Positions 20,704-32,500 of a stretch of 64,000 bases of DNA are shown here, piece after piece. Each line of letters starts with the position of its first letter. Positions within the stretch are counted from its first letter, which is position 1. A program made the translations under genes and the position numbers. Location: the NCBI GenBank assembly GCA_021234155.1, contig JAJEKV010000002.1, forward strand, positions 40,291,841 through 40,355,840, given 5' to 3'. A model generated the notes under the pieces. The model worked only from the letters and a program-made list of their open reading frames with translations. It did not search any database and had not been told where the DNA came from. The stretch comes from Isoetes taiwanensis. Taxonomy: Eukaryota > Streptophyta > Lycopodiopsida > Isoetales > Isoetaceae.

Positions 20704-22040
20704 TTTGCAAATCGTATGGGCTAGAAAGCTGCCATTTTATTTTTATTTTATTTTTTTTAAAGAAAGACCATTATGTATTTGGGAGCAAATATTAGGTCTT
20801 TTCGAGGTCCGGAGGTCGCAGGTCGCGGTATAGGGTGCTTCAGTTTCCCCTTCATATTCCTCTGTCTGCCTTGCGAAATGATCGATTCTTTTTTATCATC
20901 CGGCTTTCCGTTCTTCTGTGCTTCAAAAGCTTACAAAAAGTTGCAGAATTTCTTCTGTGCATGTGTAGACAAATGCAGTTTAGATACGAAAGCTGACATC
21001 GATTCTTTGTGCTTCAAAACTTTACGTCTGTCATCTGCTTATGCTAGAGCAGAAAGAATCGAACATTTTACAATTGTGGTTTTCCTTGCACATCCGCGGA
21101 TCCTTATTGCCAGGTTAACAAAACAAATATGAGTCCTTCTTGTCGGCTTAACAAGTCTGAACCAGGGTTGATTGCTTTGTTCTTAAGTTTTTGTGATGTG
21201 TGTTTTGAAATTCAGCAATGATTGCTTGAACTTGAATTAAAAGTTCTTAAGTTTTTGTGATGTATGTTTTTAACCCGGCCATGATTGCTTGAGCTTGAAT
21301 TGGTTTTCCTTCTTATATACTGGTTTTCCTTCTGTTAGTGCTCAATGGTACAAAGCCCTCCAGCATTTCATACCTTCTCATCCGAAGTACCAGCTATCAA
21401 AGAAACAACTTGCTTTCCGCTCCGCCCCCTCTAGCCAGCCAGGGCGGAGCACCAGTATGTGTCTTACTCCCCTGCCGATAGACGGCACCGATGGCGGGCC
21501 GTTGTGCGTGTTGCTTGCTCCCGGCCCCATATCATCAATCACTCGCCGAGGCGGAGTAACGCCGCTGGCCTATCTATGGTTGAATAGAGAGATATATAGA
21601 AGCTAATCTAATGATGTGCGAAGAGGATAAGGACCAACTCACGCTATTCGCGCGCGGCACTGAGCGAGGAGATAGATAGATAGATGCCCGAGAAGAAATG
21701 AACTCGTTCAGGAAGATACTTAGGTTCGAATCCTGAGGAACAACTTATGTAGTAGTTTAGACCACTGTTATTGATGTAAAAATAATTGACCATTGCATTT
21801 TCAATCATGTTTTTGGCATATTTTTGTACTGTTGGTATTCCAATTTTAGGTTTTCCATTGTGGTGGCTAGGATTTAGCCTCAAGTGGAATATTCCAAATA
21901 GGTCCTGGCCCAAAGGCCAAGATCTATCCTTCACAACATTCATAGGCATCTTCCTAATTAAAGCAAATAAGGAGCCTGTACGAATTCAAAATCACTTGTA
22001 AGTTTGTGCTTATATGTTTGTCTATTTTTTTATTCTCATA
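20704..22040. other. No recognisable gene; GC-rich island at 21.4-21.7 kb
   Basis: Two open frames on plus (20773-21132 and 21289-21606) show no known domain. The 21400-21680 part is clearly GC-richer than its surroundings (GCTCCGCCCCCTC, GCGCGCGGCACTGAGCG), which could reflect transferred organellar DNA or another element. A GATA microsatellite is at 21670-21683. Confidence 0.4.
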
Positions 22041-22070
22041 CTAGAAAATCGGCCGCCCTGACGGGCGGCC
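22041..22070 (-). repeat. Helitron 3' hairpin and CTAG terminus
   Basis: A stem of GGCCGCCC/GGGCGGCC (22051-22070) with a four-base loop stands 10 bases from CTAG (22044-22041) on the minus strand, with T as the next base. The approach ATTTTCTAG resembles AATTTCTTG of the small Helitron at 16150, suggesting related families. Confidence 0.9.
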
Positions 22071-22157
22071 TCTTTTCTATCTTTGACATGTTCAAACAGT
22101 TATCAGTGTATTTATATAAGTGCTTCTCTTGAGATGTTCAAACGAATAGCTCTTTAT

Positions 22158-23903
22158 TTATATAAGTGCTTCTTTATATACAACATTTGGCGTGTACATT
22201 CGGTGGTCTTTTCGTAATGCACCTTGACGTGATGTTTCGGTAATAGCAATTTTGATTCCTGCCTGAGAAGTGCACCTTGAGAGAGCAACATAAAGTTGAC
22301 CATGTGCAAAAACTGGGGCTGGCAAGTAAAGTCCAACGGTCTCTAGAGATTGGCCTTGCGACTTGTTTATTGTCATCGAGAAAGCCAAACGGATTGGGTA
22401 TTGCCTCCTGGTGAATGGTATGTGCGAATCAGACGGTGTCAGGTTGATCCTTGGAAGCAGGATTGGGGTGCCTTTGAATTGTCCTGTGATTATTTCTGCC
22501 CGTAAGATTCTTTGTGTTGCATGGGTGATGCGCAGGCGTGTCCCGTTACACAGTCCACCCTGAGGATACATGTTCCTGAGCAATATCACTATTGCTCCTA
22601 CCTTGATGTTGAGCTTGTGAGGCGGCATTCCAGAGGGTGTGAGCTGGTTAATAAATTCAATCGGAAAATTTCTGATATCCTCTTCGTCTTCCATGTTGAG
22701 AGTATCAATGCCGACGTATGGGTGCAAATCTCCATGCAACCTTTGCAAGGTCTTGTCGTTGAGTTTTAGTGTATCCTCATTCTTTGGAGATAGTATGGAT
22801 TTTTCAAATAGATGTTCCATGCTTTCTGAGTCAATGCTTGTTCCAAATACCTCATCGATAATATCGTTCTGTGCAATGCATGTGCTTGGCAGCTGAACGA
22901 CATCTGGAGGGAGTGTAGGCTCGTCGTTCATTCGCTCTCCATCTCCAAGTTTTAGTAGATAGTCAGACCATTCTCTTTCGTCTTTACGGAGACGGAGGTT
23001 CGTTGTTAGTTTGAATGTTTTAAAATATTTCCACAGCGGGTTGCTTTTGACGCATTTTGATAGGATTTCCATCCTTTTAGCCCGTTTGATTACGGGTAGT
23101 TGCTGCCTGAAATCGCCCCCAGCCAATACAATCATTCCTCCAAATGGTCTAGAATCACATCGAATTTCCCTCAGGACAGTGTCAACTGCTGTGAGGGCAT
23201 CGGAATGTGTCATGCTCAATTCATCCCACACCAAAAGCGATGCTTTTCTTATTTTGTCTGCCTGCTTGCTCGTGGGCCGCAGGTCAGAGGTTGATTCAGG
23301 TGTTAGCTTTAGCGGGAGCTTGAATGTAGAGTGGACTGTTTGGGCTCCTTTGAGCAGAAGGCTCGCTATACCCGTCCATGCGACTGCAATAACACCAAGC
23401 TCTCTTCCTCTGAACATGCTAATAACGGTATTAAAGACGTATGTTTTTCCAGAGCCTCCTGGCCCATCCACGTTTATGCATGAATGTAATGGCTGAGTTC
23501 CATCAAGTGCAAGGAGAATGGTATCAGCTATTTCTTTTTGGTCTGGAGTTAATTTCGCATAACACTCATCTCCTCTAGCTTTTTCAAAGGATACATTAAA
23601 GGTCTGGCTAATTGTTGCATCATAGCACTGGTTTGGTTTAGGTCGTGGAAGCTGATACGATTGACAATTTGTTCCGTTCGCAAGGAAGATTTCATTTATG
23701 GATAATAATGCTGCATTGTATGCATCTTCTTCTGACATGTCACGGGCGTAATCCTCTGCTAAATGGTGTTTGAACTTGTCCCATAGTCCGCGTGGATCCG
23801 AAGGGGCCCGGAGATGCGAGATGAAGGCAAATGTTTGTCGCAATTGGATGAGGGCATCCGAAAAGCATTTGCATCCTCGGCGTTCTCTCCCATTTCGCGT
23901 CAT
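22158..23903 (-). pseudogene. Helitron Pif1-like helicase domain (581-codon frame)
   Basis: This is the C-terminal half of RepHel and is open throughout. The Pif1/RecD-like ATPase shows Walker A DGPGGSGKTY (residues 146-155), Walker B LLVWDELS (223-230), motif III AGGDFRQQLPVI (261-272) and the late motifs INKSQGQSLE and YVALSRC near the end. The helicase unwinds donor DNA during rolling-circle transposition. The true protein would continue upstream through the frame at 24054-23740 (HFMRQRKELGLLADDAKW), which is joined by a frame change near 23900. The frame closes 117 bases before the Helitron end, as usual. Confidence 0.9.
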
Positions 23904-24856
23904 CCGCTAATAGTCCAAGTTCTTTTCTTTGCCTCATGAAATGTAGAGCATCATCTTCCATCGATATTTTTGATGTCTTGAAGCTAGTGGCTCCTTTTTT
24001 TGTGCAAGCAACAATAAGCGCAAGTGATATCTCTCCATGTCCTTTGGGTGACATTATACATTCTTGAAATTAGTTTATATTTGCCCCTCTTACTTTCCAC
24101 GTGCTCGGCTTTTTATAAAAGTGTAATGATGTGGAATTTCGGATATGTATATTGTCGAAGCTGCGGGATCGATTTTATTTAGCTCGAACCGGTGGTGAGC
24201 ATCGTGGTGTTTTGTTGCAAAGACGTTTTAAGGCAGCCCTTTCTTGTCCTTCTTCATAATATCTTTGTTTGTTTGTTAGGCAAATGAACAGGTAATCTGC
24301 ATATATTGTAAGAGTTAGTAATGCAGTAAAATGTGCTTTGAGTTCAAAAATGACAACCTATGCACAACGTGGGACGTGTGATGCATTTTGTAACCATATG
24401 TCCTCCACATTGCTTCCGGTGCAGAGATGTATCTCGTGTCAAGAAACTCTTGTATCTCGTCCCAATTGTATGTGCTCTGTGTGCCCTGATCTCTGGATGT
24501 CTTTGTTAATTTAATGCTAATTTCGATCATGACCTTTATGAATGTACTTGAAAATGTATTTTATGCTTCCAACACCTAAAACATTGCTCCACATTTGTAT
24601 GGCACACATACTTTTTTGTGAGGTAAGGATTGTATGGGACAACCATCTTTGTTCATCTATCCCCTGTTACCTTGCTCATATTGGACGCAAGACGCCTTCT
24701 ATAATCAGGGTATCCATTCTCTTTGATTGAGGTGCTTTCAGTAAATGGTTTTGGAAAACCTTTAGAACATTCCATTTTGTTAGTCTTTTCGTTTAGTTTC
24801 ATGCATCTCGAATTACATGGTCCATGCACCATGTATTTTTTCACAATCTCATGCAA
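23740..24856 (-). pseudogene. Helitron RepHel middle region, fragmented
   Basis: Pieces in four frames: 24856-24653 (HEIVKKYMVHGPCN, MECSKGFPKPF), then MVVPYNPYLTKKYVCHTNVE near 24630-24570, then KYIFKYIHKGHDR near 24562-24523, then 24530-24315 (WDEIQEFLDTRYISAPEAMW). The KYIFKYIHKG segment carries the two catalytic tyrosines of the Y2 HUH nuclease; they survive but are in a different frame from the HUH motif. The downstream part (to 24054 and 23740) links to the helicase. Confidence 0.85.
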
Positions 24857-24894
24857 TTCAAGGTCCTCCAGTGGATCTGTAATTCAGGATTTAT

Positions 24895-26397
24895 CTAAAT
24901 GATGATATCGTAACTCAAATAAGCATCCGATGTATATACCGGTATTTCAAGGCATTTCGTGATCTTATCGATGTCATCGCTATCGCGTATTTTGTCTTCC
25001 TGTTCCAATATCAGTAGCATGTGACAGTGTGGTAAACCTCGCTTTTGGTACTCAATTGTATATGTATATGCTTTAATTTTTCCAAAAATGTCTTTTTCTA
25101 AAATGTCATGGAAAATGGCCATTAATTTCGTGTGGTATACACGGGCGACCACGTCTGGTCTATCCTCTGGTGACTGGCCCGCCTCTAAGTTATCTGTGAT
25201 CTCTGGCCAATTCGTGTTGCATGTGCATGTAACAAATAGGTCGGGCTTTCCAAATCTTCTTATCAACGCTATGGAATCTTGGTAGTTTTGTTCCATGGCA
25301 CGTGCACCGCCAATAAATGACGACGGTAAGATGACTAATCTTCCAGCGCTCAATCCTTGTGCTTCTGCCTCATGATTCACGTAATCGATCAAGCCTTCGT
25401 ACATTTCAGCTCGTAATTTCTTCTGGTTGAGGCGGTAGAAGTTCAAGGTGTTGGCCTCTATCCTTGTGTAGGCATCAACTATAAATTGTTGTGTTAATCT
25501 CCCCCCACTCAATAGAGGATTGAAACTAAACTTAAGACCGTCATTGCCTCCTATATTGCTTCGTGTGCTTAGTCTATATAAATAGTATTGTAGCATAGAT
25601 ATATTTTGTCTCGTTCGGCTCGATGAAGCCCCAACTTGGTTTCTCATGTTCATTTGCCACCCCTTGTCGCCAGAGGGTATTAACAGCGGGTAGGTAAGAG
25701 CGTCAATGTATGGATCAGTAATGGCGACATTCTTTAGGCCGCCGGCTTTTTGATGGATGCATATGTCTCTATTAAAAGGTGGTTCTCCATCCGGATTTAC
25801 AAATATTACAGCCACCTCATTGACAAATGCAGGATTGTATCTCCTCAAGTCTAGCCCTGTTCTATCATCATTGAAATACATCCTTACTTCTGCGTGCTCA
25901 TTCAATTGACGTGCACTCTCCTCTACCTCGTGCATCATATGTAGAGCTTGTGCAAATGGGTTTATGTTCCTTATTTGTAAGTCAAGCTGTCTCATGAGGT
26001 CCATATCGCACTCTGCATTGTGCATATTTTGCGTGCGTTCGTCGTTCGCATATTCCATGTCCAGAATGTATAATTGGGCATATCTCGGTGACGCATTATC
26101 ATCGGGATGAGCAGGCCCAGATCTATGGTAGACTTGACCGTGGATCTTAAAGCAATATGGGCCCGGTGTGTTGAATTCCTGTATGTCTGCTCCGAATGAT
26201 ACAAATGCCAATGCATTATTGTAAATCCTGATGTGGGACTTGAACTCTTTGCTCTTTGGGTGATCTCCTTTGAGCAGGTGGTATAGCAATGGGGGCATTG
26301 CTGTCAACGGAGGGAGGCTAATTTTGCCGTCATGGCAGCACTTTGTATCATCGTGTTTAAACGTTAGTGCATGGCAGTATTTGCATTCCTGGTTCAA
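24895..26397 (-). pseudogene. Helitron Rep nuclease region (500-codon frame)
   Basis: The open frame starts with a Cys/His cluster (CKYCHALTF...CCHDGK), typical of Helitron Rep N-regions, and contains the HUH motif as GLPHCHMLLILE near its end (about residue 459-470). The Rep nicks the element's 5' and 3' ends and forms a tyrosine-DNA link. The frame ends just after the HUH region; a GTATAT/TTACAG pair there could be a small intron, but splicing it leaves a one-base frame mismatch, so a lesion is more likely. Confidence 0.9.
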
Positions 26398-26626
26398 GAG
26401 GTTCGATGTGCGTTGGACAGTTAGTTCGAGCTATTCTATAACTTGAAGGGTTATCTCGGTATGCACGTCCTTGTTGAGTCTCTACTGACTAGCCCTCATC
26501 ATCATGTCCGTCCATCGGCAACTTTCTCTCAGATCGTGTGTCAACGTTAAAGATGCTCCTGCTCTGTTTCTTTACTTTTTTTTTCTACTCTTCTATTCCT
26601 TAGGTTGGCAGCAGCTCTAGCGAGTC

Positions 26627-26752
26627 TTACTTCGGCTCCTCTCGGTGTCTCTCTTTCGAGGATCGTTGTCTTCTATTTTGCGATCTTTTCATTGCTATGC
26701 GGCGTTTGGCTTCTTGTTTCTCTAAAGTTTCCTCTGTCCGTTTGCGCGGCAT
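26627..26752 (-). CDS. Basic N-terminal peptide of the Helitron Rep (41 aa)
   Basis: The first ATG behind the HSE/TATA cluster opens MPRKRTEETLEKQEAKRRIA, an Arg/Lys/Glu-rich stretch like the repeats that begin many Helitron proteins. It stops at TAA, but another frame continues the same type of sequence (EVRLARAAANLRNRR) to 26545. I read this as the true RepHel start, separated from the 500-codon frame by frameshifts. The basic content suggests nuclear localisation or DNA contact. Confidence 0.6.
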   Translation of the reverse strand: MPRKRTEETLEKQEAKRRIAMKRSQNRRQRSSKERHREEPK

Positions 26753-26854
26753 TATTCTGCTTTGCTATTCTGCGATGAACAATGTGTTCTGCACAAACAA
26801 TACGCAGAAGCAGAGTTAAAATAGTTTTGTTCTAAGGTGTCTATAGTCATAATG

Positions 26855-26976
26855 ATATATAGAAACAATGTCACAACAACTGCCCTAGAACGTTCTAGAC
26901 ATTCAAGAGATTTTATTTACGTGCGGCTCCCCTAGAACATTCTAGACATTCAAGAGCTTTTATTTACGCGTGGTTG
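26855..26976 (-). promoter_or_regulatory. Helitron promoter with duplicated HSE-like elements and TATA
   Basis: Two direct copies with a 47-bp period hold CTAGAACGTTCTAGAC (26886-26900) and CTAGAACATTCTAGAC (26933-26947). Each has GAA-nn-TTC-nn-GAC, a two-and-two-thirds heat shock element. A TATATAT box (26861-26855) lies about 27 bp further on the minus strand and the Rep ATG about 100 bp beyond that. Spacing fits a real promoter. Confidence 0.55.
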
Positions 26977-28840
26977 TAATATTTTTTGTGGAAATTGCCA
27001 TTCTGTAACATATTAGTTTGGCAAAAAGCCCATGATGATGTTGTTGTTATTGTTCCAAAAAGACATTTTTAACACGATGTGCCCCAAAATACGCATTATA
27101 CATAGTCATTACGCATAGTCATCACCCATGCCTACTGGACAATGTGGAATTATTGGGACCCTGTGAACATTGAACGTGGGTGCGCAATCCCACGTTATAG
27201 TATGGTAGCTGGGCCGTGAGCTCTATAAGGAACCTAGCATTGAGTAGTTAAATTGACTAAAACTATGGGCGCCAAATTCAACAAAACGGAGTTTCATCAT
27301 CTACTAAGAACCACCATATATTCCGTATATTGCATACCATCCTTAGAAATGTGGCAAACCTATTCACACTCAACTTAATGTGGCGAAATAAACTTATGTC
27401 CTCGTCATGGGCATTCTATGGTGAGGCATTTTTTTACTTTTAAGTTCAAGCTTATGTACAAATTTAGAGGGTTGTGCAAAGTGTGAATGTGTGAAATGAA
27501 ATGAACACATTACATAGCTAATGATAATGGAGCTACAAAATTTGCTCATCTTTGTGAGAGATTGAAGGTAAAAATATGTTTGCATGTGTGTGAATGATAA
27601 TGTGATTCCCTTTATCATTCCCCTTTTCGTTTAGGATCAATCTTTAGCATCAAGAAAAATCTATGTTCCATGTCTTATGAGCGTCATGCTGCGAAATGCA
27701 CGGTGCTTGCATCATCGATGTTCCATCGGAGAAAAATATGTTGTCAATTGTGACAAAGATATTGCTAGGCATAGACTCGAGAGAGATTTGATTTGCCATG
27801 AACATGGCATGGAATGCTGAGAGGAATTTGTATATGTGAATTAGTACCGAGCGTCTTAATTCTTTGGGACATGATGCGACCTTATGCAAATTAAAATGGC
27901 AAAGCCTTGGCCAAGTTCCAGGAGGTGAGCTTTAAATGGCATCATACATGTTCATCTTCCTTACATGTTGTCTCTTCATCAACATCTCGCTATAAATCGA
28001 AAGCATTTGACGGTCGGTGGCCCCGCGGATCACGAACAAGTAATGCTTTTATGCGGTGAATATGAGTACGTTAGTAAAACTTGCAGTAAGCATCCGAGAC
28101 TTATCAAAGAAGGTATTGCCTCGCATTAGAGAAAAATTTCCATCTCACCATCGAAAAAACAGATCCATTCATGGGCCTAGAAAACAGTCACTAAAATGGT
28201 TCTAGAGCGCACCCCCAAGCATGTAGATACATGTTATTCATGTTAATTTTTGTATAGAGAAGAGATTTGGAGAAGAGATTTTCCTATGTAAATTGGAAGT
28301 TAAGCGGTTACTCAAGTTGTCCGGATTACAGACCAAGCAATAATGAGTTCACAGGCAGTTCAGATTTACAATCAAATGGAGCAAATAACACGTAAATCGG
28401 ATCTTTGGATAAACTCGGTCTATATCTCAATCAAGCCAAGCGGGCTACATACATTACAAAAATTAGGTCTCTAAATTCACAAAATGGGTGATTAATACAC
28501 TCTAATCTTTGTCCAAATTTATTCAAGGCATGAACTCCTACGTTAGCTCAAGAATGTCATCGAATACGATCATAGTCTTACCTTATGATGTGCAAGCGGT
28601 CCGAGAGAGGCGGACACCAATACTCCAATAGAATCTCAGATAAATCTATATCGTAGCAGTCTTCGCTAGCATAAGCAGCGTAAATAGTCGAACATATAGC
28701 TTAAGCCCTTAATCAAGCGCCCACTTCAAAGATATCCGTTTACCCGACCTTCTCGTTAGACCGACTCTTCTCCTGCATCCGCGTTTGCGGGGAGCAAAGA
28801 GGGACAAAAATATGGTTTTCAAATTAGCATCGGCATTTAT
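26977..28840. other. Stretch without recognisable gene between two HSE clusters
   Basis: Open frames here are short and show no known domain. The right part (28.45-28.85 kb) could be transcribed leader of the promoter at 28.9 kb; it contains a plausible splice donor (AAGGTAAGAC, minus, near 28580). The Helitron 5' end probably lies here, but no TC end with the expected context stands out. Confidence 0.4.
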
Positions 28841-28910
28841 ACCTCGGTTCGACCGGCCGTTTGAAGCAAATTTTGCTTCCTCCTCAATAACCTTGCAAAC
28901 TCACTTGCGC

Positions 28911-29073
28911 CTTTTTATAGGAAGTCAAAGAAGCTTCCAGAATGTCAAAGAAGCTACCAGAACTTGCAACATGAAACGAATGGAAGCTTCCAGAACCTTG
29001 CAAGATGAAACGAACGGAACCTTCTCGATGCTTCCTACGACACATCCCAGGGTCCAAGACATGCCACGTGGCA
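28911..29073 (-). promoter_or_regulatory. Heat-shock-type promoter, minus strand
   Basis: CTATAAAAAG (28920-28911 minus) is preceded by three HSE clusters: GAAGCTTCCAGAATGTC (28930-28946), GAAGCTTCCAGAACCTTG (28983-29000) and GAACCTTCTCGATGCTTC (29017-29034). The first two have three perfect alternating units with 2-base gaps. A palindromic G-box GCCACGTGGC (29064-29073) lies beyond. A proximal HSE about 10-15 bp from TATA is the layout of plant HSP genes. No heat-shock protein ORF follows downstream. Confidence 0.65.
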
Positions 29074-29599
29074 CTTTCTTCTCCATCGATAAGGCGTGAC
29101 AGACAGGCTATTCTATTTTTTTATTATATTAGGAGGATATGTGATTCCCAAATCAGTTTAACTAAAAACCACAATCTTGTCCTTTCATGTTTTGGCTCAT
29201 ATCTAGAATGGAATACATAGAAAATGTTGTAAATGTTATGTTATATGAGCACTTCCTGCCCAGAAAAGTGAGGAGGCTCTAGGAATAGTTCAATTTGTAT
29301 CTCTCAAAATATACATTCACCAGCACGAGTCGTGCTGATATAATAAATTTTATGGTACCCTTCACCATGCAGCTGCTGTGCCTTCCAAACTACTACTCAA
29401 ATGCATAATGCCCGTAACATTGACAAAGCCATGGCCCATGTTCTTTATTAACATAGGCAAATCTTGGAATGAACCACTTACAGAGATAAATCCTAAGCTG
29501 TCCAATGTAGCCTTCTCTGGCGGTTATCCATATGTGTATCTGCAGAGGTGCTTCCACCTTTACCATTTCTTTCTTTATAGCAATACCTGACAATCCATG

Positions 29600-32500
29600 C
29601 TATTCACATGGCCAAAGATCTCCCCATCTTGACTTTCTAGCATGCCTTTGAAGAATAGGATCCCTAGAACGCGACACAATGCGGCGATCCAATGCACCTG
29701 AAGAGCCATCCCTACTTGCAGCAGAGCAGACATCTAAAATAATGAGCTTTCCCCTCCGAATTGGAGAAAAGACAATGCGACCCCATCCTCCACTCATGTT
29801 GGCAATAGATTCATTGAATTTATTATCTTCTGAAACCATCAAATTATCTCCTGTTCTATCAACATGCTGCGGAGGTTCATTGTCGTCTGGATATGACAGC
29901 TTTTCTATATGGCCATCTGCCACATCTTGGCCAGATTCGTCTGAATCTGATGACTCTCCTGAATAGTTTTCTGCCACATCCTGGTCAAAGTCATCTGAAA
30001 GATCTGAATCAGACAGCTGGAAAACATCTGCACTATCGTTATCTTCGTTGTCATCAGTCTGCTCATCTGCTTGAAACATTTCACAAGAAGAATCACAAAT
30101 TAATCAAAAGCTAATTTGATCAACACACGTGGAAGACAGAGACTGCTAACCTTCAAATCTATGGATCTCTCCGCCATCTCCATCACCAACTTTTGGACCT
30201 AGTAATTCTGTACCATCGAGGGGCCATTCTAACCTGAAGTACCACAATAAGACTACCCGGCTACTCTTGATACATAAATGCTACAAATTCGCTACTGTAT
30301 ATCGTATGTTCACCTAGGACGAGTTCCGCGGCGTATTACAACATAAGAAAACTTCTCATCCTCGTAGCCACGCAAAGGCTTGCTTGATAATCTCTGCACC
30401 ATTAGAAACACCCATCTAAATTGCAGTTGACACCACACGCCAAAAGATATTTTATCGGGATTGCAGTTGTATTTATTTTAAGTGAAACTAGTTAACCCTA
30501 CAGAACAACCTATATAACATCCATAAAATCAAACATGTACCTTTGTCACATGTTGACTTGCTGTCCTTTCCAAACGTTGTACAAAGTGGCAAAATTTACT
30601 TGTTTTGTCCATTGGACATTGGCCATCATGGGGACACTGCAAGATAGGCCAAAGAAACACCATGCTCACATATCTCCTGTATATCATTGACTATAGTAAT
30701 ACGAAACTTACAGGAGCTACAATGAAGGCCCCAGCTCTGGCGCTTTCATGAGATGACGGTTCAGAGGACATCTCACCATCCAAATGGCGCCAAAGTCTCT
30801 TTAAGGCAACAGAAGACTGATAAGCTAAACAAAAACGTACAAGTAATTTGGAGAGCATGATAAACTATCTTAAAAACAACATCCCCCTCACCTTCCTTTC
30901 CAAAGCAAGAATATGGGATCTCACGTCCCTCACAATTCTTGAGCCTCGTTCTGTGCCTGGCTCGACCACAATCTAGAAAATGAATAAAATAAGAGTCTTT
31001 ACAATGTTAACAAAATATAAAGTTCACAATTACAGAATAGCATTAACAAACGAGCATGCAAAATGGCTGCACAGCATAATGAGATCCTACCAACAAAATA
31101 TATTTGCTCTCATATTATCTTCCCCAACGTGAAAAAGTGCAAAAACTTGTATCCTTCTATAAATCACGATGAAGTAATCAATATTGAATAACGTGGATAT
31201 AGGATTTCTATTTTCAACAAAAAACCAATATATTGATTGCTGATGTGGGTCTTCAGCAATGATTTTAAATCATAAATGCCTTCGATTTTTGGCTTATAAA
31301 AGAGATTGTGACTGGCCAGGGCACCATAAGCAAGCAAAGAGACAACAATAACTTGTTCTCTATGAAATTAATAAATGGCGGCTTACCAGAAGATCCTGTG
31401 TTTGAGCCCAAAGTTGACGAGCTGCACTCATTTGTTCCTTAATAGAACTTAGCTCTCCAAGTGAATAGGCCTGAACAAAGCACAGGATCCAAAGTATTGG
31501 GAATGACACAAGAAACCAAAAAGGTCATTTATTGCACTTACTGCAGAAATACCAAACCATGTCCATGATTTCTCCGAGTAACATGCAACATCAAGTTAAT
31601 CAAAATAGCTCCTCTTAAAGATTACAAAACAGCTACCTCTACAACAACATGCAACTAATGGCAAATATTTTTTCTTTCAGTTCATTATTCCCTCTGGCGT
31701 GTCCAAGGATGCTCTATACATTTGGATATGGTTAGAATTTGAATGTATACCTTTTGGCAGATGCTCTATACATTTGAGTATGGTTAGAATTTAAATGTAT
31801 GCTTTTTGGCCTTATCAATAAGGGTCCCAAAAAAATTGTGCAAAGTAGAAAATAATATGCATGTCAGGAAGGAACTCATACAGCAATGACAATATCATGA
31901 ATCTCCTCCTTCTGCTTGAGATTTTGACGTAGAACCTGAAGACTTTTATGGTTTTGTATAACTGGAACATCTTCCACATCTTGATCATTGAAACATCCAC
32001 CAACGTTCACCCAAAATTAGCAACTGCCAGAACATGAATAACATACCATACCAACCAAAAATAACTAAGTCTACAACATTTTTTCGCTAGGAATGTTGTG
32101 CAAAATTTGAACCAAACCCTAGATATTTCCTACTGCTTAATGTTATGTAAGCGTTACGTAAACTCACCCTCTAAAAGTTTTTTACATGCTGCAACCATTG
32201 ATGTAGAAGTCTCCACAACGTTTACATGCTTGACAGACCTTGGCCACACCTGCCGAAGTGCCCTTCCATACCATAAGAGGATTTAGCATATGAAACAATA
32301 TACTTAAGAATCATAACTAACACCGTACCATATTGACGTGCCTGGTCCAGACCCAAAGTCTAGTATGCATGATGGCCTGATATCTGGCAAACGCCGTGCA
32401 ACCTTATAATGCAAAACAGCAATTAGTTTTATTCCAGACATAAATGTTTATCATGGGTCAAATAAAGAAAAAGAAACTCCGTTATTGCAGATTGCAGTTT

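Larger units (their letters stand above)
22041..26980 (-). mobile_element. Autonomous-type Helitron, inactivated
   Basis: The minus strand holds a Rep/helicase gene in several frames ending within 120 bp of a clear Helitron 3' end (hairpin then CTAG, followed by T). The 5' TC end could not be fixed; it lies somewhere beyond 26.98 kb. The coding region is broken by at least four frameshifts or stops, so this copy cannot encode one RepHel protein. Confidence 0.85.

Noticed and set aside
21680-21745. tRNA gene suggested by a T-arm-like GGTTCGAATCC
   Set aside because: No acceptor partner for the 3' strand and no D- or anticodon arm at the right distance.
24856-24920. Intron in the Helitron Rep gene (GTATAT...TTACAG)
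   Set aside because: Removing it leaves a one-base frame mismatch, so a mutation explains the break better.
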